A DNA stretch of 64,000 nt from Serratia rhizosphaerae. Lineage in GTDB: Bacteria; Pseudomonadota; Gammaproteobacteria; Enterobacterales; Enterobacteriaceae. The stretch's first letter is position 1, and each line of letters starts with the position of its first letter. Below the pieces are notes generated by a model. The model saw nothing but the letters and a program-made list of their open reading frames with translations, was not told the DNA's origin and did no database searches. A program made the position numbers and the translations under genes. The stretch lies in assembly GCF_009817885.1 (NCBI RefSeq), contig NZ_CP041764.1:3844001-3908000 (forward strand), read 5' to 3'. Shown piece by piece: positions 1-8,403 of the stretch.

Positions 1-49
1 TATTATAGGGGATGTTCGTCGCGGGACAATGCTGTTATTCTGCTTGCGG

Positions 50-133
50 GTGCTTGAGTCTGTTCGTCTTGAGCATGGTGTGGCAGGGCGGATAAATGAA
101 AGCCCCAGACTGACTCTAAATCAGAATGGGGCT
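50..133 (+). promoter_or_regulatory. 5' leader of a hok-type mRNA with stem-loop (possible sok antisense target)
   Basis: The stretch from about 50 onward (GGTGCTTGAG, then GTGTGGCAG, then AGCCCC) resembles the 5' leader of known hok mRNAs. A stem-loop at 101-133 pairs AGCCCC (101-106) with GGGGCT (128-133), with an inner CTGA/TCAG pair. In hok/sok loci an antisense RNA made from the opposite strand covers this region and blocks translation of the toxin. The resemblance is from memory and the antisense promoter was not identified, so the antisense RNA itself is an inference. Confidence 0.5.
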
Positions 134-188
134 GCACATACCGCCTAGACACCGGTATGGTAGCCCCTTCACCGCAAGGAGGCAAGCA

Positions 189-341
189 GTGCATAAGAAA
201 TATGCGCTACACCTGTTAGTCGTTGTATGCATTACGGTTTTAATATTCTTTGGGATGATAAAAGGTTCGCTCTGCGAGCTGAAGATTGACCAGGGGAATA
301 TTACGATCCACATGACGCTGGCATGTGATGTGAAGCGGTAA
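189..341 (+). CDS. Hok/Gef-family type I toxin, small membrane peptide
   Basis: This is a 50-residue peptide of the Hok/Gef family, whose members insert in the inner membrane and depolarise it when over-expressed. It has a basic N-terminus, one hydrophobic segment at about residues 6-24, then the family signature SLCELKIDQG and a C-terminal LAC motif, with both expected cysteines. The start is a GTG at 189 with an ideal AAGGAGG at 176-182. An in-frame ATG at 126 lies in the leader hairpin and lacks a ribosome binding site; it may correspond to a mok-like leader frame. Length and motifs match chromosomal Hok proteins, so the gene looks intact. Whether it is active cannot be told from sequence, since many chromosomal hok copies are silent. 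Confidence 0.85.
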   Translation: MHKKYALHLLVVVCITVLIFFGMIKGSLCELKIDQGNITIHMTLACDVKR

Positions 342-350
342 TCATAGCGC

Positions 351-434
351 GGGGTAACCTCAGATGGCGAAAGGCGGACAAGGCTGTCGCAGCGTTTTGC
401 CAAGGTTGATGTGGAGCTTCAACCGGGTTACCCC
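351..434. repeat. Structured 84-bp palindromic element, predicted three-way junction
   Basis: An outer stem pairs GGGGTAACC (351-359) with GGTTACCCC (426-434). It encloses two further hairpins. The first (366-401) pairs GGCGAAA with TTTTGCC and continues into an inner GCGGACA/TGTCGC stem. The second (404-424) pairs GGTTGA with TCAACC. Together they form a Y-shaped, tRNA-like fold between the hok-type gene and the end of yfaE. It could be a small palindromic repeat or MITE, or the 3' end structure of one of the converging transcripts. There is no U-tract, so it is not a classic terminator. Confidence 0.55.
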
Positions 435-473
435 GTCTATTTCTGGTATCCAGGCGTTGGTTCAGGCACCCTT

Positions 474-734
474 TTACAATTCCAGCTCGATATCCGCCTG
501 CGGCATACAGCAGCAGGGCAGGATCTCGCCGTCATTGATAAACGCCAGCGGCTGCTGGCGATAGATCACCTGGCCTTTCACCAGCTTGAGCCGACAAGCG
601 CCGCAATAGCCGGAACGGCACTGATATTCCACCTGCACGTCGTGCAACTCCAGCACGTCGAGCAGGCTGTTTTCATGTGCCGGACAGTTTAGCTGCGTGC
701 CGGAAGCCCGCAGCGTGACGGTTGGCGTTGCCAT
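474..734 (-). CDS. yfaE: YfaE, 2Fe-2S ferredoxin for ribonucleotide reductase cofactor maintenance
   Basis: This 86-residue ferredoxin supplies electrons to rebuild and maintain the diferric-tyrosyl radical of NrdB. The plant-type [2Fe-2S] ligand pattern is visible as CRSGYCGAC, with the fourth cysteine in the LPCCCMP segment near residue 74. It starts one base after the nrdB stop codon, so the two are translationally coupled, as in other enterobacteria. Length, position and motifs all agree with YfaE. It is the last gene of the nrdA-nrdB-yfaE operon. Confidence 0.95.
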   Translation of the reverse strand: MATPTVTLRASGTQLNCPAHENSLLDVLELHDVQVEYQCRSGYCGACRLKLVKGQVIYRQQPLAFINDGEILPCCCMPQADIELEL

Positions 735-735
735 C

Positions 736-1866
736 TTAGAGCTCGAAGTCGCTCAGGTCGTCGGCGTTGATTTCAGAGTCGATCTGGCCGACCAGGTAGG
801 AGCTGACTTCCACTTCCTGCGGCGCCACCTGGACGTTGTCGGACACCAGCCAGGCGTTGATCCACGGGATAGGGTTGGAGCGCGTTTCGAACGGCGCGCC
901 CAGCCCGACGGCCTGCATGCGAATGTTGGTGATGTATTCCACGTACTGGCACAGGATGTCTTTGTTCAGGCCGATCATCGAGCCGCCGCTGAACAGGTAT
1001 TCGGCCCACTCTTTTTCCTGCTGCGCAGCCAGAACGAACAGGTCATAGCACTGCTGCTGACATTCGACGGCGATCTCGGCCATTTCCGGGTCGTCGGCGC
1101 CGGAGCGCATCAGGTTCAGCATATGCTGGGTGCCGGTCAGGTGCAGCGCTTCGTCACGGGCGATCAGCTTGATGATTTTGGCGTTGCCTTCCATCAGCTC
1201 GCGCTCGGCAAAGGCGAATGAACAGGCGAAGCTGACGTAGAAGCGGATCGCTTCCAGCGCGTTGACGCTCATCAGGCACAGATACAGCTGTTTTTTCAGC
1301 GCGCGCAGATTGACGGTAATGGTTTTACCGTTCACCTGATGCTCGCCTTCCCCCAGCAGATGGTAATAGCCGGTCATCGCAATCAGATCGTCGTAGTAGG
1401 ACGAAATGTCTTTCGCACGTTTTTTGATCTCTTCGTTGGTGACGATGTCGTCAAACACCAGCGCCGGATCGTTGACGATATTGCGGATGATGTGGGTGTA
1501 GGAGCGGGAGTGAATGGTCTCGGAGAAGGACCAGGTTTCCACCCAGGTTTCCAGCTCAGGGATCGAGATCAGCGGCAGCAGGGCGACGTTCGGACTGCGG
1601 CCCTGAATGGAGTCCAGCAGCGTCTGATACTTCAGGTTGCTGATGAAGATATGCTTCTCGTGTTCCGGCAGGGCCTGATAGTCGATGCGATCGCGGGAAA
1701 CGTCCACTTCTTCCGGACGCCAGAAGAAGGACAGCTGTTTTTCGATCAGCTTTTCAAAAATTTCATATTTTTGCTGGTCGAAACGCGCGACGTTGACCGA
1801 TTGGCCAAAGAACATCGGTTCGAGCAGTTGATTGTTTTTATTCTGAGAAAAAGTGGTGTAAGCCAT
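736..1866 (-). CDS. nrdB: Class Ia ribonucleoside-diphosphate reductase, beta subunit
   Basis: NrdB (R2) is the small subunit of the aerobic ribonucleotide reductase and carries the diiron centre and stable tyrosyl radical. The protein has 376 residues, the usual enterobacterial length. The radical tyrosine lies in HSRSYTHIIRN (Tyr123 counting Met, Tyr122 in mature numbering), and the iron-ligand helices around ETIH and ARDEALH are present. The conserved C-terminal tail that docks on NrdA ends in DDLSDFEL. The gene lies 98 bases after nrdA and one base before yfaE, in one operon. Confidence 0.98.
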   Translation of the reverse strand: MAYTTFSQNKNNQLLEPMFFGQSVNVARFDQQKYEIFEKLIEKQLSFFWRPEEVDVSRDRIDYQALPEHEKHIFISNLKYQTLLDSIQGRSPNVALLPLISIPELETWVETWSFSETIHSRSYTHIIRNIVNDPALVFDDIVTNEEIKKRAKDISSYYDDLIAMTGYYHLLGEGEHQVNGKTITVNLRALKKQLYLCLMSVNALEAIRFYVSFACSFAFAERELMEGNAKIIKLIARDEALHLTGTQHMLNLMRSGADDPEMAEIAVECQQQCYDLFVLAAQQEKEWAEYLFSGGSMIGLNKDILCQYVEYITNIRMQAVGLGAPFETRSNPIPWINAWLVSDNVQVAPQEVEVSSYLVGQIDSEINADDLSDFEL

Positions 1867-1894
1867 GAGCCTGAATCCTTTGATACCACACAGA

Positions 1895-1920
1895 TAGGGG
1901 CCGGATTATACCGGCCCCTA
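1895..1920. repeat. Perfect 10-bp inverted repeat between nrdA and nrdB
   Basis: TAGGGGCCGG (1895-1904) and CCGGCCCCTA (1911-1920) form a perfect hairpin with a 6-base loop. The motif GTAGGGGCCG recurs shortly after (about 1932-1941). This looks like a REP-type intergenic palindrome. In the nrdA-nrdB mRNA it could stabilise or process the message. No U-tract follows on either strand, so it is unlikely to terminate transcription. Confidence 0.6.
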
Positions 1921-1964
1921 CGTGCGAACTTTGTAGGGGCCGAACGCCCGACCCTCAGCGTTAA

Positions 1965-4253
1965 TTAAATCTTGCAGGCGCCGCTTTCGCAGTCGTCATC
2001 GCCGCCTTTGGCCGGCAGAATATCTTCCTGAACGTCTTCGGCGCCGTCACGGGTGTTTTGATAATACAGCGTCTTCACACCGAACTTGTAAGTGGTGAGC
2101 AAGTCTTTGAGCAACTGCTTCATCGGCACCTTGCCGCCGGTAAAGCGGGTCGGGTCATAGTTGGTGTTGGCCGAAATCGACTGGTCGATAAACTTCTGCA
2201 TCAGGCCGACCAGCTGCAGATAGCCGTCGTTGCTCGGCATGTCCCACAGCAGCTCGTAGGCTTCTTTCAGACGTTCGTATTCCGGCACCACCTGGCGCAG
2301 AATGCCGTCTTTCGACGCTTTGATGCTGATGTGGCCGCGCGGCGGCTCAATGCCGTTGGTGGCGTTGGAAATCTGCGAGGAGGTTTCCGACGGCATCAGC
2401 GCAGACAGCGTGGAGTTGCGCAGGCCGGTTTCCTGAATCTCTTTACGCAGCGTTTCCCAGTCGTAGTGCAGCGGCTCCTGGCAGATGACATCCAGATCTT
2501 TCTTGTAGGTGTCGATCGGCAGAATGCCTTGCGCATAGGTGGTTTCGTTGAACCACGGGCAGGCGCCTTGCTCCTGCGCCAGACGGTTGGAGGCTTTCAG
2601 CAGGTAGTACTGAATGGCTTCAAAGGTCTTGTGCGTCAGGTTGTTGGCGCTGCCGTCGGAGTAACGCACGCCGTGCTTCGCCAGGTAGTAGGCGTAGTTG
2701 ATAACGCCGATGCCCAGAGTGCGACGGCCCATGGCGCCGCGGTGGGCTGCGGTGATCGGGTAATCCTGGTAGTCCAGCAGCGCATCCAGCGCACGTACCG
2801 CTAGGGTCGCCAGCTCTTCCAATTCATCCAGGTGCTCAATGGCGCCCAGGTTGAAGGCCGACAGCGTACACAGCGCAATTTCGCCGTTTTCGTCGTTGAC
2901 GTCTTCCAGCGGTTTGGTCGGCAGGGCGATTTCCAGGCACAGGTTGGACTGGCGCACCGGCGCGATCTGCGGATCAAACGGGCTGTGGGTGTTGCAGTGG
3001 TCAACGTTCTGGATGTAGATACGGCCGGTAGAGGCGCGCTCCTGCATCATCAGCGAGAACAGCTCAACCGCTTTCACACGTTTCTGACGGATGCTGCTGT
3101 CCTGCTCGTATTGGGTGTACAGGCGTTCAAATTCGTCCTGGTCGGCGAAGAACGCATCGTACAGGCCCGGCACGTCGGACGGGCTGAACAGGGTGATGTC
3201 GCCGCCCTTGATCAGACGCTGGTACATCAGGCGGTTTAGCTGCACGCCGTAGTCCATATGACGCACGCGGTTGCCCTCAACGCCGCGGTTGTTCTTCAGC
3301 ACCAGCAGGCTTTCAACTTCCAGATGCCACATCGGGTAGAACAGCGTCGCCGCGCCGCCGCGTACGCCGCCCTGTGAGCAGGACTTCACCGCGGTCTGGA
3401 AGTGTTTGTAGAACGGGATACAGCCGGTATGGAACGCTTCACCGCCGCGGATCGGGCTGCCCAGCGCGCGGATACGGCCGGCGTTGATGCCGATGCCGGC
3501 GCGCTGGGAAACGTATTTCACAATGGCGCTGGAGGTGGCGTTGATGGAGTCCAGGCTGTCGCCGCACTCGATCAGCACGCAAGAGCTGAACTGGCGGGTC
3601 GGGGTGCGCACGCCGGACATAATCGGCGTAGGCAGAGAAATCTTGAAGGTGGAAATCGCGTCGTAGAAACGTTTGACGTAGTCCAGACGGGTTTCACGCG
3701 GATAGTTGGAGAACAGGCACGCGGCCACCAAAATATACAAGAACTGCGCGCTCTCGTAGATTTCGCCGCTGACGCGGTTCTGCACCAGGTATTTCCCTTC
3801 CAGCTGTTTAACCGCCGCGTAAGAGAAGTTCATGTCGCGCCAGTGATCGATAAAGTCGTTCATCTGCTCGAACTCTTCGACGCTGTAGTCTTCCAGCAGA
3901 TGCTTATCGTATTTACCCATCTCAACCATGCGCACCACGTGCTCGTGCAGCTTCGGCGGTTCAAACTGGCCGTAAGCTTTTTTACGCAGGTGGAAGATCG
4001 CCAGACGCGCGGCCAGGTACTGGTAATCCGGCGCATCGCGCGAGATCAGATCGGCCGCCGCCTTGATGATGGTTTCATGGATATCGGCGGTTTTGATGCC
4101 GTCATAAAACTGGATATGTGAACGCAACTCTACTTGAGATACCGAGACGTTGTGTAAACCTTCCGCGGCCCAGTCGATGACCCGGTGGATTTTGTCGAGG
4201 TTGATGCGCTCTTTACGCCCATCGCGTTTAGTTACAAGTAGACTTTGGTTCAT
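1965..4253 (-). CDS. nrdA: Class Ia ribonucleoside-diphosphate reductase, alpha subunit
   Basis: NrdA (R1) holds the active site that reduces ribonucleoside diphosphates, and binds the allosteric effectors. It has 762 residues, one more than I recall for the E. coli protein. The N-terminal ATP-cone (about 1-95) begins MNQSLLVTKRDGRKERINLD. Catalytic-site segments include SSCVLIECGDSLDSI and NLCLEIALPT, and the C-terminal redox pair is Cys755/Cys760 in DDDCESGACKI. It is the first gene of the nrdA-nrdB-yfaE operon. Upstream are candidate NrdR and DnaA sites, the usual regulators of this operon. Confidence 0.98.
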   Translation of the reverse strand: MNQSLLVTKRDGRKERINLDKIHRVIDWAAEGLHNVSVSQVELRSHIQFYDGIKTADIHETIIKAAADLISRDAPDYQYLAARLAIFHLRKKAYGQFEPPKLHEHVVRMVEMGKYDKHLLEDYSVEEFEQMNDFIDHWRDMNFSYAAVKQLEGKYLVQNRVSGEIYESAQFLYILVAACLFSNYPRETRLDYVKRFYDAISTFKISLPTPIMSGVRTPTRQFSSCVLIECGDSLDSINATSSAIVKYVSQRAGIGINAGRIRALGSPIRGGEAFHTGCIPFYKHFQTAVKSCSQGGVRGGAATLFYPMWHLEVESLLVLKNNRGVEGNRVRHMDYGVQLNRLMYQRLIKGGDITLFSPSDVPGLYDAFFADQDEFERLYTQYEQDSSIRQKRVKAVELFSLMMQERASTGRIYIQNVDHCNTHSPFDPQIAPVRQSNLCLEIALPTKPLEDVNDENGEIALCTLSAFNLGAIEHLDELEELATLAVRALDALLDYQDYPITAAHRGAMGRRTLGIGVINYAYYLAKHGVRYSDGSANNLTHKTFEAIQYYLLKASNRLAQEQGACPWFNETTYAQGILPIDTYKKDLDVICQEPLHYDWETLRKEIQETGLRNSTLSALMPSETSSQISNATNGIEPPRGHISIKASKDGILRQVVPEYERLKEAYELLWDMPSNDGYLQLVGLMQKFIDQSISANTNYDPTRFTGGKVPMKQLLKDLLTTYKFGVKTLYYQNTRDGAEDVQEDILPAKGGDDDCESGACKI

Positions 4254-4643
4254 TTTTACCTGTCCGTGTGATTCCCCTAAGCAGAAGTGTAGTCGCTCTG
4301 CTCAGTATGTAAACACTATATATAGGGGGTGTGTATTGATGGGGTAACAAGATAGTGAGAAAGCCGGGGGTTTGCAAGTGAACAAAATGGCCCGATTTTG
4401 TGGATAACTTGGGGGTGAAATGTGGGGGTGCGTTGCCAGTGCGCGCCGTGTCTGGCCCCGAAGGTTGTCAATAAGCGCGATAAGATTTTCCTCTGGTTTA
4501 CAAAAATTTGATCGATTGCCGATTTCTTAAACGTTAGATAAAAACGGCATATTGATCGAACTTAATATGATTAAAAACAGTTTATATAGCGTTTTCAGTA
4601 TCAAAGCGGAAAAAGCGCGACATTCTGTGTGTAATGCTTGACA
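4254..4643 (-). promoter_or_regulatory. nrdAB upstream region with candidate NrdR box and DnaA box
   Basis: This gene-free, AT-rich region lies upstream of nrdA. A DnaA box, TGTGGATAA (complement of TTATCCACA), is at 4399-4407. An NrdR-like half-site, ACACTATATATAG, is at 4313-4325, but the second half of the usual palindrome is degenerate. DnaA and NrdR are known regulators of enterobacterial nrdAB. The DnaA box is a perfect consensus match; the NrdR call is weaker. I see no coding sequence here. Confidence 0.5.
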
Positions 4644-4672
4644 CGCCGGACGTTATCAGAGCACGTCCGGCG
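4644..4672 (-). terminator. Stem-loop after ubiG
   Basis: CGCCGGACGT (4644-4653) and ACGTCCGGCG (4663-4672) form a perfect 10-bp stem with a 9-base loop, 14 bases past the ubiG stop. No clear U-tract follows on the minus strand. It may therefore act as an mRNA 3'-end stabiliser rather than a strong intrinsic terminator. Confidence 0.45.
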
Positions 4673-4686
4673 CGGGGTGAGGGCAC

Positions 4687-5412
4687 TTAGCCAACGTGTT
4701 GGGTATGAACCATATAGTTCACGTCAACGTTGCGTCCCAGCTTGAAATGGTCGGTGATCGGGTTGTAATGCAGGCCGATCATGTGCTTTTCCCGCAGCGC
4801 GGTGCCGTCGACCCAGCGGATAAGCTCGGAAGGACGGATAAACTTCTTATGGTCGTGCGTGCCCTGCGGCACCATCTTCAAAATATATTCGGCGCCGACC
4901 ACCGCCATCAGCCAGGCTTTGGTGTTGCGGTTGATGGTGGAGAAGAACACATGGCCGCCCGGCTTGACCAGTTGCGCACAGGCGCGCACCACCGAGGCCG
5001 GATCCGGCACGTGCTCGAGCATCTCCATGCAGGTGACGACGTCATACCGTTGCGGATTGGCTTCGGCATGGCTCTCGACCGTTTCCTGTACGTAGCTGAC
5101 GTCAACGCCGCTTTCCAGGGCGTGCAGCCGCGCCACCTGCAGCGGCTCCGCCCCCATATCCAGTCCGGTGACCTGCGCGCCTTCGCGCGCCATGCTTTCG
5201 GCCAGAATGCCGCCGCCGCAGCCGACGTCGAGCACTTGCTTGTCAAAGATGCCGTCGGCGTGCTGCATAATGTAGTTCAGGCGCAGCGGATTAATGCGGT
5301 GCAGCGGTTTGAATTCACCTTCCAGATCCCACCAGCGTGAGGCGACGGCTTCGAATTTGGCGATTTCCTGTTGGTCGACGTTGGCAGCGCGGCCGGATGA
5401 TTCAGCATTCAT
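4687..5412 (-). CDS. ubiG: Ubiquinone biosynthesis O-methyltransferase UbiG
   Basis: UbiG carries out both O-methylation steps of ubiquinone biosynthesis using S-adenosylmethionine. The start is the ATG at 5412 (MNAESSG), which matches the known N-terminus and has AAGGAG just upstream; the frame stays open further upstream but without family similarity. The 241-residue protein shows the class I methyltransferase motif VLDVGCGGG followed by GLDMG, and the conserved entry FEAVASRWWDLEGEFKPLH. The gene is divergent from gyrA, the usual enterobacterial arrangement. Confidence 0.97.
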   Translation of the reverse strand: MNAESSGRAANVDQQEIAKFEAVASRWWDLEGEFKPLHRINPLRLNYIMQHADGIFDKQVLDVGCGGGILAESMAREGAQVTGLDMGAEPLQVARLHALESGVDVSYVQETVESHAEANPQRYDVVTCMEMLEHVPDPASVVRACAQLVKPGGHVFFSTINRNTKAWLMAVVGAEYILKMVPQGTHDHKKFIRPSELIRWVDGTALREKHMIGLHYNPITDHFKLGRNVDVNYMVHTQHVG

Positions 5413-5513
5413 GGGCGTGTTGGGCTCCTTGTTCTCTTTGCGGCGGATTATACATGTTCTGTCGTCCCCCTGTCGCCGTCGGCGCATTTTTGCCGACAAA
5501 GGCGGGTATATTT

Positions 5514-5542
5514 TTCCCGTAAAGCGCGCTTTGTGATATAGT
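5514..5542 (+). promoter_or_regulatory. Candidate gyrA promoter
   Basis: TTCCCG (5514-5519) and TATAGT (5537-5542), 17 bases apart, form a plausible sigma-70 promoter about 60 bases before the gyrA start. The -35 element is weak, while the -10 is good. gyrA promoters in related bacteria respond to DNA relaxation, which fits a weak -35, but no experiment is implied here. Confidence 0.4.
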
Positions 5543-5603
5543 TTTACACCTTTGGCACTATGCCAGGGCAGATGAATCATTCAGTATGAGGGATAGCAGC
5601 TCC

Positions 5604-8246
5604 ATGAGCGACCTTGCCAGAGAAATCACACCGGTAAACATCGAAGAAGAGCTGAAAAGCTCGTATCTGGATTATGCAATGTCCGTTATTGTCGGACGTG
5701 CGCTGCCGGATGTTCGCGATGGATTGAAACCGGTGCACCGCCGCGTTCTGTACGCGATGAATGTACTGGGTAACGACTGGAATAAACCCTATAAAAAATC
5801 CGCCCGTGTCGTCGGTGACGTGATCGGTAAATACCACCCGCACGGTGACAGCGCGGTCTACGACACGATAGTGCGTATGGCTCAGCCGTTCTCACTGCGC
5901 TATATGCTGGTGGACGGTCAGGGCAACTTCGGTTCTGTCGACGGCGACTCCGCCGCGGCGATGCGTTATACCGAAGTGCGCATGTCGAAAATCGCTCACG
6001 AACTGCTGGCGGATCTGGAAAAAGAAACCGTCGATTTCGTGCCGAACTATGACGGCAGCGAGCAGATGCCGGCGGTGATGCCGACCAAGATCCCCAACCT
6101 GCTGATCAACGGCTCCTCCGGTATCGCCGTAGGTATGGCGACCAATATTCCGCCGCACAACCTGTCTGAAGTGATCAACGGCTGTCTGGCCTATATTGAT
6201 GATGAAAACATCAGCATCGAAGGGCTGATGGAACATATCCCGGGGCCGGACTTCCCGACCGCGGCGATTATCAACGGCCGTCGCGGCATTGAAGAAGCCT
6301 ACCGCACCGGCCGCGGCAAGATGTATATCCGCGCCCGCGCCGAAGTGGAAGCGGACGCCAAAACCGGCCGCGAAACCATCATCGTTCATGAGATCCCGTA
6401 TCAGGTGAACAAGGCGCGGCTGATCGAAAAGATCGCCGAGCTGGTGAAAGACAAGCGCGTGGAAGGCATCAGCGCGCTGCGCGACGAGTCTGATAAAGAA
6501 GGCATGCGCATCGTGATCGAAGTGCGCCGCGACGCGGTAGGGGAAGTGGTGCTGAACCACCTCTACGCGCAGACGCAAATGCAGGTGACCTTCGGCATCA
6601 ACATGGTGGCGCTGCATCAGGGGCAGCCGAAGCTGCTGAACCTGAAAGACATCCTGGAAGCCTTTGTGCGCCACCGCCGCGAAGTGGTGACCCGTCGTAC
6701 CATCTTCGAACTGCGCAAAGCGCGTGACCGCGCCCATATCCTGGAAGCGCTGGCCGTTGCGCTGGCTAACATCGACCCGATTATCGAGCTGATTCGTCAG
6801 GCGCCGACGCCGGCGGAAGCGAAGGCCGGGCTGGTGGCCAAGCCGTGGGAACTGGGCAACGTGGCCTCGATGCTGGAGCGTGCCGGCGACGACGCCGCGC
6901 GTCCTGAGTGGCTGGAGCCGGAGTTCGGCATTCGCGACGGTAAGTACTACCTGACCGAACAGCAGGCACAGGCGATTTTGGATCTGCGTCTGCAGAAGCT
7001 GACCGGTCTGGAACACGAAAAACTGCTGGACGAATATAAAGAGCTGCTCAACACGATCGCCGAGCTGATCTTTATTCTGGAAAGCCCGGAACGCCTGATG
7101 GAAGTGATCCGCGAAGAGCTGGAGGCGATCCGCGATCAGTTCGGTGACGAGCGCCGCACGGAAATCACCGCCAACTCTTCCGATATCAACATCGAAGATC
7201 TGATCAATCAGGAAGACGTTGTGGTCACCCTGTCGCATCAGGGGTACGTCAAGTACCAGCCGTTGAGCGACTATGAAGCCCAGCGTCGTGGCGGCAAAGG
7301 CAAGTCCGCCGCGCGGATCAAAGAAGAAGACTTTATCGACCGTCTGCTGGTGGCCAACACCCATGACACCATTCTGTGCTTCTCTAGCCGTGGCCGTCTG
7401 TACTGGATGAAGGTTTACCAACTGCCGGAAGCAAGCCGCGGCGCGCGCGGGCGTCCAATCGTCAACCTGTTGCCGCTGGAAGCCAACGAGCGTATCACCG
7501 CGATTCTGCCGGTGCGCGAGTATGAAGAAGGGCGTCACGTGTTTATGGCGACCGCCAGCGGCACGGTGAAGAAAACGGCGTTGACCGAGTTCAGCCGTCC
7601 GCGCAGCGCCGGCATCATTGCGGTTAACCTCAATGAGGGCGATGAGCTGATCGGCGTCGACCTGACTGACGGCAGCAACGAAGTGATGTTGTTCTCCGCC
7701 AACGGTAAAGTGGTGCGTTTCCCGGAATCTCAGGTGCGCTCCATGGGCCGTACCGCCACCGGCGTACGCGGCATCAACCTGGGCGAAGGCGACAGCGTGG
7801 TTTCCCTGATTGTGCCGCGCGGCGAAGGCGATATCCTGACCGTTACGCAAAATGGTTACGGTAAACGCACCGCGGTCACCGAGTATCCGACCAAGTCGCG
7901 CGCGACCCTGGGGGTTATCTCCATCAAGGTCAGCGAACGTAACGGCCAGGTTGTCGGTGCGGTGCAGGTGGAAACCACCGACCAGATCATGATGATCACC
8001 GATGCCGGCACGCTGGTGCGTACCCGCGTTTCGGAGGTCAGCGTGGTGGGCCGTAATACCCAGGGCGTGACGCTGATTCGTACTGCGGAAGACGAAAATG
8101 TCGTCGGCCTGCAGCGCGTGGCCGAACCGGTTGAAGATGAAGAGCTGGACAGTCTTGAACCGGGTGAAGTACCGGAAGAAGACGCCGCGCCGCTGGACGA
8201 TGACGGCGACGCTGCCGCTGACGATACGGACGGCGAAGAAGCCTGA
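5604..8246 (+). CDS. gyrA: DNA gyrase subunit A
   Basis: GyrA is the DNA-cleaving subunit of gyrase, which introduces negative supercoils with GyrB. The start at 5604 (MSDLAREITPVN) matches the known N-terminus; an upstream in-frame ATG at 5586 has no family support. The protein has 880 residues. The catalytic tyrosine is Tyr122 (AAAMRYTEVR). The quinolone-resistance region reads HPHGDSAVYD, with wild-type Ser83 and Asp87. The C-terminal beta-pinwheel contains the GyrA box QRRGGKG, and the tail is strongly acidic. A terminator follows directly. Confidence 0.99.
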   Translation: MSDLAREITPVNIEEELKSSYLDYAMSVIVGRALPDVRDGLKPVHRRVLYAMNVLGNDWNKPYKKSARVVGDVIGKYHPHGDSAVYDTIVRMAQPFSLRYMLVDGQGNFGSVDGDSAAAMRYTEVRMSKIAHELLADLEKETVDFVPNYDGSEQMPAVMPTKIPNLLINGSSGIAVGMATNIPPHNLSEVINGCLAYIDDENISIEGLMEHIPGPDFPTAAIINGRRGIEEAYRTGRGKMYIRARAEVEADAKTGRETIIVHEIPYQVNKARLIEKIAELVKDKRVEGISALRDESDKEGMRIVIEVRRDAVGEVVLNHLYAQTQMQVTFGINMVALHQGQPKLLNLKDILEAFVRHRREVVTRRTIFELRKARDRAHILEALAVALANIDPIIELIRQAPTPAEAKAGLVAKPWELGNVASMLERAGDDAARPEWLEPEFGIRDGKYYLTEQQAQAILDLRLQKLTGLEHEKLLDEYKELLNTIAELIFILESPERLMEVIREELEAIRDQFGDERRTEITANSSDINIEDLINQEDVVVTLSHQGYVKYQPLSDYEAQRRGGKGKSAARIKEEDFIDRLLVANTHDTILCFSSRGRLYWMKVYQLPEASRGARGRPIVNLLPLEANERITAILPVREYEEGRHVFMATASGTVKKTALTEFSRPRSAGIIAVNLNEGDELIGVDLTDGSNEVMLFSANGKVVRFPESQVRSMGRTATGVRGINLGEGDSVVSLIVPRGEGDILTVTQNGYGKRTAVTEYPTKSRATLGVISIKVSERNGQVVGAVQVETTDQIMMITDAGTLVRTRVSEVSVVGRNTQGVTLIRTAEDENVVGLQRVAEPVEDEELDSLEPGEVPEEDAAPLDDDGDAAADDTDGEEA

Positions 8247-8286
8247 TCCGTAGGGGATTTCCCCGTCGGTGAGAGTGATGAAAACA

Positions 8287-8315
8287 GGGCTTAGCAGCGA
8301 TGCTAGGCCCTTTTT
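8287..8315 (+). terminator. Intrinsic terminator of gyrA
   Basis: GGGCTTAGCA (8287-8296) pairs with TGCTAGGCCC (8301-8310) around a GCGA loop, followed by TTTTT. It lies 40 bases after the gyrA stop codon. The stem has a single mismatch-type wobble in the middle. Confidence 0.85.
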
Positions 8316-8403
8316 CAGATATATGGTTTAATTGCGACAGTTTTCCAGGCGCTGACCCGCGCTTAACGCGTGCGTTATCCCTCCACTTTTGTATGGTATC
8401 CGA

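Noticed and set aside
5892..7850. Long minus-strand open frame (652 codons) opposite gyrA
   Set aside because: It is the antisense shadow of gyrA; its composition (His/Gln/Phe-rich) reflects GC-skewed codons of the real gene and it has no family similarity.
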